Origin: Bacteroidota bacterium
GTDB taxonomy: Bacteria; Bacteroidota; Bacteroidia; NS11-12g; UBA9320
Reading direction: 5' to 3'
DNA length: 32,227 nucleotides
Assembly: GCA_947468275.1 (NCBI GenBank)
Contig: CANIKO010000022.1
Location: 1-32,227, forward strand
Both the position numbers and the translations under genes were made by a program. The notes beneath the pieces were generated by a model. The model saw only the letters and a list, made by a program, of their open reading frames with translations, was not told the DNA's origin and did no database searches. This document shows, piece by piece, positions 17,380-25,467 of the stretch (the stretch's first letter is position 1; the number at the start of each line of letters is the position of its first letter).

Positions 17380-17387
17380 CAAAATTA
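17380..17387 (-). promoter_or_regulatory. -7 element upstream of carB
   Basis: Reads TAATTTTG on the minus strand, an exact TAnnTTTG, 23 bases upstream of the carB ATG. No well-placed TTG -33 box is seen. Confidence 0.35.
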
Positions 17388-17452
17388 AAGGCTGCTAAAC
17401 AAATCTAATTGAGTTGATTTGTTTAATTTAGTCGCCTTAATAATGTTAAAAA

Positions 17453-17797
17453 ATGTCAAATCAGAATGTATCTCTAAGCCAAGCCCAACAACAAGTGGAT
17501 GGGTGGATTAAAACCGTAGGTGTAAAATATTTTAGTGAACTTACCAACACCGCCATTTTGATGGAGGAGGTGGGTGAACTGGCTAGAATAATGGCCCGAA
17601 AATATGGCGACCAATCCTTTAAAAAATCAGAATCGGATAAAGATTTGGCCGATGAAATGGCTGATGTACTTTGGGTTTTGATTTGTTTAGCCAATCAAAC
17701 CGGAGTAAATTTAACAGAGGCATTTATTAATAATATGGAAAAGAAGACGGTGAGAGATGCAGAAAGACACAAGGCTAATGAAAAACTAAAAGAATAG
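17453..17797 (+). CDS. MazG-like nucleotide pyrophosphohydrolase
   Basis: 114 residues, a single all-alpha NTP-pyrophosphatase domain. The Mg-binding signature is EEVGE (38-42) with the partner motif DEMADV (67-72). Such proteins hydrolyse non-canonical or excess (d)NTPs to the monophosphate and pyrophosphate. Full MazG has two such domains; this is the short one-domain form. It is divergent from carB with a 96-bp gap and convergent with the SRPBCC gene, leaving 7 bases. Confidence 0.9.
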   Translation: MSNQNVSLSQAQQQVDGWIKTVGVKYFSELTNTAILMEEVGELARIMARKYGDQSFKKSESDKDLADEMADVLWVLICLANQTGVNLTEAFINNMEKKTVRDAERHKANEKLKE

Positions 17798-17804
17798 TTC
17801 CTTT

Positions 17805-18263
17805 TTAGAGTTTCCCGAAGGTATTTTCCAAAACCAATTTTCGATAAGCAAAAACCGTTTCCATTTGGCGTTTTCCAAATAAGTGGTAGGCCAATACCCC
17901 AAGCAATCCAAGAGGAAATTTTAAAGTCACTTCATCCAAAACTTTTGTTCCACCTTCTACTTTTATTAAGGAATGCTTGTGTTGCCAAAAAGCAAAGGGT
18001 CCGGTAAGTTGGGTATCGATAAAATAATCAGGGGCTTTTATTTCGGTAATTTCTGACAAAAACGAAGACGGAAAAATTCCGAAAAGTTTAATCTTTATCT
18101 TCAAAACTTTACCTTCAAAAATGGGCATCAATCCATTTTCTGATTCCATTTTTATCTTCATTTTAGGATTGGTTAATACTATTAAATTAGCAGGATTGGA
18201 GAAAAATTCCCAAGCCTGTTCCAAGGAAATTGGAAGATTTTGTTCAGAATGAAAAGTGTCCAA
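17805..18263 (-). CDS. SRPBCC-family (START-like) protein
   Basis: 152 residues. The pattern PISLEQAWEFFSNPANLIVLTNP, then a beta-rich core (FIDTQLTGPFAFWQHKHSL) and a C-terminal helix, is the helix-grip fold of the SRPBCC superfamily, which binds hydrophobic ligands. No specific ligand can be named. The start is TTG at 18261-18263, immediately after the TAA of the lipoprotein gene, with no base between. The first internal ATG is inside the domain, so TTG is the best start and translation is probably coupled to the upstream gene. Confidence 0.82.
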   Translation of the reverse strand: MDTFHSEQNLPISLEQAWEFFSNPANLIVLTNPKMKIKMESENGLMPIFEGKVLKIKIKLFGIFPSSFLSEITEIKAPDYFIDTQLTGPFAFWQHKHSLIKVEGGTKVLDEVTLKFPLGLLGVLAYHLFGKRQMETVFAYRKLVLENTFGKL

Positions 18264-18890
18264 TTATTTTAAGGTATAACTTTTCAATTCAGTTATGGAA
18301 GTAACGCCGGAAGTAATAGCATCGCTTTTAATCAAACCTACTTTTGGAGCATAATAAGCATCCGCCGTGTATCCTGATATTGGAACAGTTAATTTAACAT
18401 GAACCACATTCGTATAGGTCGTTCCGTTTATGGTTTGGGTCAATCCATTTTCTTTTACTTCATAATTATAAACCACTGATGTGCCGTTTGGGGAAACGGT
18501 AGCACTCCATTTTTTACCAACTTCTGAGCTATCCTTTAAATAAATTAGTTCTTCATATCCTCCAGCAGTTTTGGCTATCAGTAAATAATAATTACCATTT
18601 TTATAGGTGTAATAATTACTAGTTGTAACCCCAAGGGTTGTAGAATGAAAAATCTTATAATTTTTTGTAAAAGCCAATTTAGTTGAGTCAGTTACTGTTA
18701 CAACTGTTGTGTTGGTGGAGCCATCGGCGCTATACTCCCAGGAGGAACCTGTATTAAGATTTAAATATTGGCCGGCATTAGAAACCGGTATTATATCTGA
18801 ACTACTGTTCTCTCTACAGGCATTAAAGGTGAAGGCAGAAACAACGATTATTAATGACACTATAAATTTGTTGATTTTGTTTAAGTTCAT
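18264..18890 (-). CDS. Lipoprotein of unknown function
   Basis: 208 residues. A type II signal peptide ends in the lipobox FNAC (Cys25), followed by a Ser/Asp-rich linker. The mature domain is beta-rich with short strands and many Thr, Tyr and Gly (GSSWEYSADGSTNTTVVTV, GYTADAYYAPKVGLIKSD). The latter resembles the 'AYYAPGVGLVK' strand of small Bacteroidota lipoproteins thought to adopt a lipocalin- or LolA-like beta sheet. I do not recognise a defined family. It is first in a two-gene unit with the SRPBCC protein and has a good promoter. Confidence 0.75.
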   Translation of the reverse strand: MNLNKINKFIVSLIIVVSAFTFNACRENSSSDIIPVSNAGQYLNLNTGSSWEYSADGSTNTTVVTVTDSTKLAFTKNYKIFHSTTLGVTTSNYYTYKNGNYYLLIAKTAGGYEELIYLKDSSEVGKKWSATVSPNGTSVVYNYEVKENGLTQTINGTTYTNVVHVKLTVPISGYTADAYYAPKVGLIKSDAITSGVTSITELKSYTLK

Positions 18891-18912
18891 GATTTTTATA
18901 TTTCTTAGGGGT

Positions 18913-18946
18913 CAAATATAGTTAGCTATTTGCAAATTTTACAAAA
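18913..18946 (-). promoter_or_regulatory. Promoter of the lipoprotein-SRPBCC unit
   Basis: Minus strand: TTTTG (complement of 18942-18946), a 21-base spacer, then TATATTTG (complement of 18913-18920), an exact TAnnTTTG. The ATG of the lipoprotein gene follows 22 bases later. Confidence 0.6.
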
Positions 18947-19079
18947 TAATAGAATTGCAATAAATTATTAGCTACCCTGTATTATTCCGTTTCTAAATCA
19001 ATTTAACCCGTTTATCAATTCAATTTATTCGTTAATAAATGAGGCATTAACTTAGCATTAGATTTTAGAACAAAGAGAT

Positions 19080-19643
19080 ATGAGACGGACAATAAATCAA
19101 TCGATTTTAGTAGTAATAGTAGCAAGTTTTTCTTTGTCAGCATTTGCTTATGGGGATGATGTGAAAAAATCAAACACTAAAAAAAACATTCACTTTAGCC
19201 CCTTTAATAACAAACCATATACTGCTAGCATAAAAAATCAGGTTGATACCCTTGTTTTCGATAAAGCCATTGAGGATACTTTAACATTTGATAATAAAAC
19301 AAAGGATGATACCTTGATTTTTGCTGATGATGAAAAACAAATGATGGGTAAACCAGATAATAACAATAATGGCAATGATTTTTCATTAACAGATTTATCA
19401 AAATCTATAGCTTTAAATCCCGTCATCTATCCCAATCCCTCGTTTGGAGAAGCCCGCTTAGAAATGAGTTCAGTAAATAACTCAACTACAGAAATTATAA
19501 TAACCTCGCATGACGGAACCATTATAAAAAGAGAGTTTACAAAAGATTCCAGCTACGAATTAACCAATTTGGCTGCTGGCAAATATATTGTTACCATTAA
19601 AAACGGAAACCAAACGGTTCAAAAGCGACTATTTGTGAAATAA
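19080..19643 (+). CDS. Secreted protein with T9SS type A C-terminal sorting domain
   Basis: 187 residues. A signal peptide (to about residue 24, ending SAFAYG) is followed by a linker with three DTLxF motifs at 56, 66 and 77 (DTLVF, DTLTF, DTLIF). A low-complexity Asn/Asp stretch comes next. Residues about 112-187 form the T9SS type A sorting domain: VIYPNPSFGEARLEM, ITSHDGTIIKREF, LAAGKYIVTIKNGNQTVQK-RLFVK. The protein should be exported by Sec and then through the outer membrane by T9SS. There is almost no cargo domain apart from the DTL repeats, which is odd. It lies 15 bases before the pseudokinase start and may be co-transcribed with it. Confidence 0.88.
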   Translation: MRRTINQSILVVIVASFSLSAFAYGDDVKKSNTKKNIHFSPFNNKPYTASIKNQVDTLVFDKAIEDTLTFDNKTKDDTLIFADDEKQMMGKPDNNNNGNDFSLTDLSKSIALNPVIYPNPSFGEARLEMSSVNNSTTEIIITSHDGTIIKREFTKDSSYELTNLAAGKYIVTIKNGNQTVQKRLFVK

Positions 19644-19658
19644 GCCTTATAATTGCGT

Positions 19659-20219
19659 ATGCAAGATGAGGCCCATACTTTACGTTCTTTGACGTTATTT
19701 GTGTCGTCACACTTTATATTCAATGTGCTTGGAAAATTACAATCTGAGATATTGAGCGGAGAAAAACGGGAAGCTGTTTCTACCTTAACCGATTATTCAA
19801 AACTACTTCGCCAAGCCTGCTCTTTTGGCTCAAAAGAAACAATTTCACTAGCCGAAGAAAAACAGTTTTTAGAAACCTATTTAAAACTGGAAAAAGCACG
19901 ATTTGGTGATAAACCTTTCTTGTGTTCCATTATTGGGTTTGATACGGAGGTGGTTTTTATAGAACCTTTCATAATACAACCCTTTGTTGAACTGGCGCTA
20001 CTCGGAAGTTTGGGCTATGAAAACAATACTATAAATGTCATATTTAATGCTGCTCAAAACTCCATTCGCATTGAATCTGTAATGCTAAACACGGAAATTC
20101 ATGAAAAGCTTGCAGGAAAATGCGAAGTAGCCAAACAAAGGTTAAACTATTTTAACTATACATATCACATTTCAGAAACAGAACCCCGATATTTACAAAA
20201 AATTTCATTAAATCCATGA
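19659..20219 (+). CDS. Degenerate LytS-type histidine kinase core (probable pseudokinase)
   Basis: About 186 residues from ATG 19659 (an in-frame TTG at 19653 is also possible). SSHFIFNVLGKL matches the phospho-acceptor motif MNPHFIFNSL of LytS kinases and keeps the His. The helix LAEEKQFLETYLKLEKARFGD matches the conserved EHDWLKTYLELENLR of the kinase encoded at 21869. The N-box Asn is lost: FIIQPFVELALLG replaces LQPYVENAIIHG. The DNGIG G1 box is not recognisable, although the AKQRLNYFN segment resembles TKDRLAILN. There are no membrane helices or sensor domain. Expected to be cytoplasmic and unable to bind ATP. The stop overlaps the start of the SIMPL gene by four bases. Confidence 0.72.
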   Translation: MQDEAHTLRSLTLFVSSHFIFNVLGKLQSEILSGEKREAVSTLTDYSKLLRQACSFGSKETISLAEEKQFLETYLKLEKARFGDKPFLCSIIGFDTEVVFIEPFIIQPFVELALLGSLGYENNTINVIFNAAQNSIRIESVMLNTEIHEKLAGKCEVAKQRLNYFNYTYHISETEPRYLQKISLNP

Positions 20220-20950
20220 ACCGTTCAAATCTAGTAATTGCAGTAGTCTTAGGCATTTCATTCATTGTTGGAAGCTGGTTTATAAGCACCATGCTTAAAA
20301 AGAAAAACGAAACCAACGATGTGATAGAAGTAACCGGATTAGCTGAAGAAAATTTCAGTTCTGATTTAATTGTTTGGACCGGCTCTTTCAATAGACTTAC
20401 CATGGATTTAAAGGAATCCTATAAACTATTAAAAACAGATGAAAACGTTGTAAAAACCTACCTTAAGGAAAAGGGAATTAGCGATAACGAAATGGTTTTT
20501 TCATCCGTAGCCATCAATCAAGATTATGAATATGTAACTGAACAAGGCGGAGGAAGTCGCCGGGTGTTTAACGGTTACCGATTGGTTCAAACAGTACGGC
20601 TTGAATCTAAGGACGTTCCTAAAATAGAAAAAATATCGCGCGAAGTTACCGAACTTATTGATCGTGGAGTAGAACTAAACTCAGATTCTCCGGCATATTA
20701 CTATACCAAATTGGCCGATTTAAAAATAAAAATGATAGCCAATGCCACCAAAGATGCCCGCGAACGGGCCGAAAAAGTAGCTGAAAACGCCAAGGCAAAA
20801 CTTGGACAATTACAACAAGCAGATATGGGTATATTTCAAATTACGGCACAAAATTCGTCAGAAGAATATTCTTGGGGAGGAACTTTAAATACAACTTCCA
20901 AAGAAAAAACGGCATCTATTACCATGAAGTTAAAATTTTCAACCCATTAA
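20216..20950 (+). CDS. SIMPL (DUF541) domain protein, membrane-anchored
   Basis: 244 residues. One N-terminal hydrophobic helix (LVIAVVLGISFIVGSWFIS) anchors or exports a SIMPL/DUF541 domain. Characteristic points are VIEVTGLAEENFSSD, the central VTELIDRGVELNSDSPAYYYT and the KDARERAEKVAENAKAKLGQ helix. Family members include E. coli YggE, linked to oxidative stress, and bacterial cell-surface proteins of unclear function. The ATG overlaps the stop of the preceding pseudokinase gene (ATGA), implying translational coupling. Confidence 0.9.
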   Translation: MNRSNLVIAVVLGISFIVGSWFISTMLKKKNETNDVIEVTGLAEENFSSDLIVWTGSFNRLTMDLKESYKLLKTDENVVKTYLKEKGISDNEMVFSSVAINQDYEYVTEQGGGSRRVFNGYRLVQTVRLESKDVPKIEKISREVTELIDRGVELNSDSPAYYYTKLADLKIKMIANATKDARERAEKVAENAKAKLGQLQQADMGIFQITAQNSSEEYSWGGTLNTTSKEKTASITMKLKFSTH

Positions 20951-21040
20951 TCCAATGGGTTCTAGTTGAAAGGAGGTACAGATTGAAAACCGTTAAATTG
21001 CTTAATTATTAAAGTGTTATCAGGTTTTTCAGTATAACGT

Positions 21041-21077
21041 ATTAACCTAATAACAAATAACCCATTAACCTAATAAC
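21041..21077 (+). repeat. Direct repeat ATTAACCTAATAAC upstream of the first LytTR regulator gene
   Basis: Two exact 14-base copies at 21041-21054 and 21064-21077, 23 bases apart start to start. The second ends 7 bases before the ATG of the response regulator. LytTR regulators bind paired direct repeats about 21-22 bases apart, so these could be an autoregulatory site, but the position so close to the start and the AT-rich context make chance or another role possible. Confidence 0.4.
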
Positions 21078-21084
21078 CACACCC

Positions 21085-21825
21085 ATGATAACCGCACTTA
21101 TTGTAGACGACGAAGCAGCAAGCCGCAATGGTTTAGCACAGCTTATCAGCGAATTTATTCCTGAAGTGAAAGTAGTTGGAAAAGCGGATTCTGTTCGCAG
21201 TGCCGTAGACCAAATAAATGCTTTGAACCCGGATATTGTTTTTTTGGATGTGGAAATGCCTGGCAAAGATGGGTTTGATTTAATACACGAAACCGAGCCG
21301 GCTGATTTTGAAGTAATATTTACCACCGCTCATGAGCAATATGCCTTAAAGGCTATAAAAGCCAGTGCCATTGATTATTTGCTAAAACCAATAAATCCAG
21401 AAGAACTGGCAAATGCTGTAAAAAAAGTTCAGGAAAAAAAGGAATCGGGCAATAAAAAACTGGAAACCTTTATGAGCCATGTTGGTGATAAAAAAAGGGA
21501 ACCGCAATTGGCCATCAGTACCATGGAAGGTTTAATATTTATAAAACTTGCCAATATCTTGTATTGCCGTGGCGACGGGGCTTATACCTTTTTCTTTTTA
21601 AAAACCGGTGAAAAAATAATTGCTTCAAAAAACCTGAAAGAATTTGAAAGCATACTGTGTGAACACGGGTTTTTCCGTACTCATAAATCTTATATCATTC
21701 AATTGGCCGAAATGAAGCGCTACATAAAAGGCGATGGCGGCCATGTGATTATGAGCAACGGCGAAACAGTGGATGTTTCAAAACGCCGAAAAGAAAGTTT
21801 TGTGCACGCTTTGGCTGAATTGTAA
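21085..21825 (+). CDS. LytTR-family response regulator
   Basis: 246 residues. Receiver domain about 1-120: acidic pair Asp9-Asp10, phospho-acceptor Asp55 in FLDVEMPGKDGFD, and the conserved lysine in YLLKPINP. The LytTR DNA-binding domain spans about 140-240 (LANILYCRGDGAYTFFFL, FFRTHKSYIIQLAEMKRYIKG). It should be phosphorylated by a LytS-type kinase and bind promoter direct repeats. The gene for a full LytS-type kinase starts 43 bases after its stop, an obvious cognate partner. Confidence 0.95.
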   Translation: MITALIVDDEAASRNGLAQLISEFIPEVKVVGKADSVRSAVDQINALNPDIVFLDVEMPGKDGFDLIHETEPADFEVIFTTAHEQYALKAIKASAIDYLLKPINPEELANAVKKVQEKKESGNKKLETFMSHVGDKKREPQLAISTMEGLIFIKLANILYCRGDGAYTFFFLKTGEKIIASKNLKEFESILCEHGFFRTHKSYIIQLAEMKRYIKGDGGHVIMSNGETVDVSKRRKESFVHALAEL

Positions 21826-21868
21826 TAATTTATGTAATGGCTCAAAAAATATCATTTACCCCAAGCTG

Positions 21869-24800
21869 ATGTTGACTAGAGCTATCCTGTTTTCTTTACT
21901 TTTATTTTTTGGGCAAATATCACAAGCCCAGAAAGACCTTATTCGATTTCAAAATATTACCATTGATAATGGGCTGGCTCAAGGTTCCATTACCGGAATA
22001 GTGCATGGAAATGATGGCTATATTTGGATTGCTACAGCCGATGGGCTGCACCGCTACGATGGCTACAACTTTAAAATTTATAGAAACAACCCACAAGATA
22101 AAAATTCACTTCCTGATAATTATATCAGTTGCCTATTTGAAGACAGTAAAGGAAATCTAGTTATTGGATTATTTAGCGGCGAAGTGTGCGTTTTGGATAA
22201 GAATAATTCAACGTTTAAAGAACTAAAAATAAATCAAGGCCAAAATCTGGAAACGGCCGATCCTGTAACCTGCATTAATGAAGACGGCAAAGGAAATTAC
22301 TTGATAGGCTATGATGGCGGAGGCTTAGTAAAATATGACCCCACCAAGCAACAAACCAAAACCTTTAAAACAGGACTATCAGCCGAATTACAAAGCAATA
22401 CTATTAAGTGTATTATTAAAGACAACTACACCGGCAATTTTTGGATTGGTACTTCCATGGGATTGTGCGAGTATAATCCAAACATGGAGTCTATCAAACA
22501 ATTTAAAACCACCAGTAAACTAGATTCTCAAAGTATTACAACCGTATTAACTCCTGAACCTGATAAGATTTTTATAGGAACTTATGGCCAAGGGATTTAT
22601 CAATATATCCGTGGGGGAGATTCGGCAATAAGAATAAAATTACCAAAAAGCAAAGGCACCCGAATTATTTCTTTTCTTAAAAAAACACCTAACCGACATG
22701 AAATCTGGATTGGAACTTCAGGAGGAATTTATAAATGGGAAGGGCAAAGTATTACGCTTTATACCAATAATCCTTTAAATCCGGAAAGCTTGGTGGATAA
22801 TAATACGCAAACAGCTACCATTGATAAATTTGGCACATTGTGGGTTGGTACAATGAATGGATTAAGCCGTTTTGATCGAAGGCTTAAGCTTTTCAATTTA
22901 TTTAGGGAATTTAAATGGAAAGACTCTCTTCTTAATAACGTTGTTTACAGTATATATGAGGATCATTCCAAAGCAATTTGGATGGGAACCCAAAGTTCGG
23001 GTATTATAAAATTTAATCCAGTAACAGAAGAAATAATTGCCTGGCCGGTAATCACTGCCCCCGGCATTGAAACCAAAATGGTGAGGGCCATTTATAAAGA
23101 CCGTTCTGGTCAGTTATGGATAGGCTCGAGAGATAAAGGATTGTTTAAATTTTACCCCGAACAAAATCGTTTTGAAGAGGTTAACGGAGCGAAAGGGTTT
23201 GAGATAAGCAGCATTACCATCCGAAGTATTTTTGAAGATAACGATGGAACAATGTGGGTTGGAACAGCCAATGGACTCAATAAATACAACAGAAAAACCA
23301 ACCAATTTGAAGTTTACAGAGCCATAAAAGAATCACCAAACAATAATAGTATTTACCAAATAAGTGAATCATTAGATGGCAAATCTCTCTATCTAGTTTG
23401 CTTTCGGGGTGGATTTCAAATTTTTAATAAAACGGATAAAACCTTTAAATTATTCACTACTAATTTGCCCATTAAAAATAACATTGGAAAAAGCTACGCT
23501 ATGTGTTTTGAAATGCTGGGCCAAGACAGTGTAATGGTGGGAACCTATGGTGGTGGCTTAAGTATAATTAATCTTATAAGCGGCAAATCGAGAAGCATTA
23601 CTGAAAAACAAGGGCTAGCTAATAACTCGGTTTACGGAATTTTAAGAGATGGAAATACGTTTTGGCTGTCCACAAACCGGGGTTTGTCAAGTTTTAATAT
23701 AAAAACTAATGTTATCCGAAATTTTGGATTAAAAAATTACATACAAAGCAATGAATACAATGAAGGGGCCTATTGCAAAACCAGTGACGGAACCTTTTAT
23801 TTTGGCGGGGTTAACGGGTTTAATTATTTCAAACCATCTCAATTTCCATCAGAAAATGAACACTATAAAACAGAAATTACTGGCATCAAAAAAGGAGAAA
23901 CAGAAGTTCCTTTTTTTATAGATAAAAATGGAGAACGGTTTATAAAACTGAACTATAATGACAATCTCATTTCATTTGAATTTGCAACCCTTAATTTTAT
24001 TTCTACCAACGTAAATCAATATGCTTATAAATTGGAAGGATTTGATGACAACTGGATAAAATCTGGAAATCGCACCACGGCATATTACACTAAGTTGTCG
24101 CCGGGCAATTATACGTTTCGAGTAAAGGCGCTTACCGCAGATTCACTCTCCCAATATGCAGGTGCCTTTATTCATATTATTATTGAACCCCCTTTTTGGC
24201 AAACGTGGTGGTTTTATTCCATTATCGTTTTAATTGTTTTCGGTATTATTTATTTGGTGATAAAATGGAGAACCCGTGTTATCAATAAAAACTACAGTCA
24301 CAAATTAGCTGAACTGGAACTAAAGGCTTTGCGAAGCCAAATGAATCCGCATTTTATTTTTAATTCACTAAATAGCATCCAATATTTTATCCTAAAAAAA
24401 GAACCAAAGGATGCCTATAATTATCTCACCAAATTTAGTAGCCTGATGCGTATGATACTTCAAAATTCAAAGTACAAATCCATTAGTCTGCAAGCTGAAC
24501 ACGATTGGCTAAAAACCTATTTGGAACTTGAAAACCTGCGGATGGAAAACACACTGGATTTTAGTATTACCATTGACAAAAATTTACATCCTGATCATAT
24601 CTATGTTCCAACAATGGTATTACAACCGTATGTAGAAAATGCCATTATTCATGGGTTATTGCCCAAAGAAGGCAATAGAAAACTTACCATCGAAATACTT
24701 GCCGAAGGACAAAACATAAAATGTATAATTACTGATAATGGTATTGGTCGGGCTGCATCGCAGGAGCTTAACAAAACCCGCCTGAAACATCATGAAAGTA

Positions 24801-24958
24801 CAGCTATGAACTTAACAAAAGACCGATTGGCAATACTGAATATTGAAACCGGAAATGGTGTAGGACCAAATGTTATTGATATGTTTGACGAAAACGGAAA
24901 TTCAATTGGAACCAAGGTCGAACTGATATTACCTTTGATTATTCAAAATGATGTGTAA
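21869..24958 (+). CDS. Two-component sensor histidine kinase with beta-propeller and Y_Y_Y sensor
   Basis: 1029 residues from ATG 21869, which opens a clear signal peptide (MLTRAILFSLLLFFGQISQAQ); a longer frame from 21773 only overlaps the upstream gene. A periplasmic ligand-sensor propeller built of Reg_prop repeats follows (for example GNDGYIWIATADGLHRYDGY, LWVGTMNGLSRFD), to about residue 690. A Y_Y_Y domain (YAYKLEGFDDNW, LSPGNYTFRVKA) precedes one membrane helix at about 780-800. The LytS-type core is MNPHFIFNSLNS with His828, N-box Asn924 in VLQPYVENAIIHG, and G-box DNGIG at 956. It lacks the receiver and AraC domains of hybrid systems and should phosphorylate a separate LytTR regulator. 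Confidence 0.94.
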   Translation: MLTRAILFSLLLFFGQISQAQKDLIRFQNITIDNGLAQGSITGIVHGNDGYIWIATADGLHRYDGYNFKIYRNNPQDKNSLPDNYISCLFEDSKGNLVIGLFSGEVCVLDKNNSTFKELKINQGQNLETADPVTCINEDGKGNYLIGYDGGGLVKYDPTKQQTKTFKTGLSAELQSNTIKCIIKDNYTGNFWIGTSMGLCEYNPNMESIKQFKTTSKLDSQSITTVLTPEPDKIFIGTYGQGIYQYIRGGDSAIRIKLPKSKGTRIISFLKKTPNRHEIWIGTSGGIYKWEGQSITLYTNNPLNPESLVDNNTQTATIDKFGTLWVGTMNGLSRFDRRLKLFNLFREFKWKDSLLNNVVYSIYEDHSKAIWMGTQSSGIIKFNPVTEEIIAWPVITAPGIETKMVRAIYKDRSGQLWIGSRDKGLFKFYPEQNRFEEVNGAKGFEISSITIRSIFEDNDGTMWVGTANGLNKYNRKTNQFEVYRAIKESPNNNSIYQISESLDGKSLYLVCFRGGFQIFNKTDKTFKLFTTNLPIKNNIGKSYAMCFEMLGQDSVMVGTYGGGLSIINLISGKSRSITEKQGLANNSVYGILRDGNTFWLSTNRGLSSFNIKTNVIRNFGLKNYIQSNEYNEGAYCKTSDGTFYFGGVNGFNYFKPSQFPSENEHYKTEITGIKKGETEVPFFIDKNGERFIKLNYNDNLISFEFATLNFISTNVNQYAYKLEGFDDNWIKSGNRTTAYYTKLSPGNYTFRVKALTADSLSQYAGAFIHIIIEPPFWQTWWFYSIIVLIVFGIIYLVIKWRTRVINKNYSHKLAELELKALRSQMNPHFIFNSLNSIQYFILKKEPKDAYNYLTKFSSLMRMILQNSKYKSISLQAEHDWLKTYLELENLRMENTLDFSITIDKNLHPDHIYVPTMVLQPYVENAIIHGLLPKEGNRKLTIEILAEGQNIKCIITDNGIGRAASQELNKTRLKHHESTAMNLTKDRLAILNIETGNGVGPNVIDMFDENGNSIGTKVELILPLIIQNDV

Positions 24959-25012
24959 AGGAAAATTTAAATTGGAAATTTAAGACAGAAAACATATATT
25001 CAATTTTCAACT

Positions 25013-25437
25013 CTCAATTTTCAACACCTAACGGATGCAAAATAGAAAATTTGATTTAGAGGACCGATTTGTGGATTATACATGCAGGATGATTGATTTG
25101 GTAGAAGCCTTGCCTAATTCAAGAGCAGGACTTTATAGTGCAGGACAGTTAATTAGGTCTTGCCATTCACCCACCTTCAATTATGGTGAAGCCCAAGCTG
25201 CTGAATCTCCTAAAGATTTTGTTCATAAAATGAGTGTCGTCTTAAAAGAATCAAAAGAATGCAGAACGGCACTAAAAATTATCCGTAAAAAAGAATTGAT
25301 AAAGCCTATATTAAAACTTGAAGATGTTTATAAGGAAACAGAGGAACTAATTGCCATTGTTGCTAAAAGCATTGCCACAGCTAGAAAAAACAATAACCTT
25401 TAATCACGCGAAGCCAAATTGAGCGTTGAATATTGAG
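25013..25437. mobile_element. IVS-like element: four-helix-bundle gene between imperfect inverted repeats
   Basis: CTCAATTTTCAAC at 25013-25025 and GTTGAATATTGAG at 25425-25437 are inverted repeats matching at 12 of 13 bases and flank the four-helix-bundle gene (25035-25403). Each side also has a second, weaker copy (direct repeat CAATTTTCAAC at 25001-25011; TTTATTGA after 25442). In 23S rRNA, such intervening sequences have pairing ends. Here the unit sits between the sensor kinase and the second regulator. No transposase is present, so mobility is inferred. Confidence 0.5.
25035..25403 (+). CDS. Four-helix bundle protein (23S rRNA-intervening-sequence-protein-like)
   Basis: 122 residues, almost wholly alpha-helical. 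The family pattern is clear: FDLEDRFVDYTCRMIDLVEALP, then GLYSAGQLIRSCHSPTFNYGEAQAAES, then FVHKMSVVLKESKECRTALKI. Relatives are encoded inside 23S rRNA intervening sequences or stand alone in many Bacteroidota genomes; their function is not established. Here it is inserted in a two-component locus, with inverted repeats on both sides. It might be a passenger rather than part of the pathway. Confidence 0.88.
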   Translation: MQNRKFDLEDRFVDYTCRMIDLVEALPNSRAGLYSAGQLIRSCHSPTFNYGEAQAAESPKDFVHKMSVVLKESKECRTALKIIRKKELIKPILKLEDVYKETEELIAIVAKSIATARKNNNL

Positions 25438-25467
25438 CATTGTTTATTGAACATTATTTAAGAAAAA

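Noticed and set aside
21773-21868. Longer N-terminus for the sensor kinase
   Set aside because: It overlaps the response regulator gene and places 32 non-signal residues before a clear signal peptide at ATG 21869.
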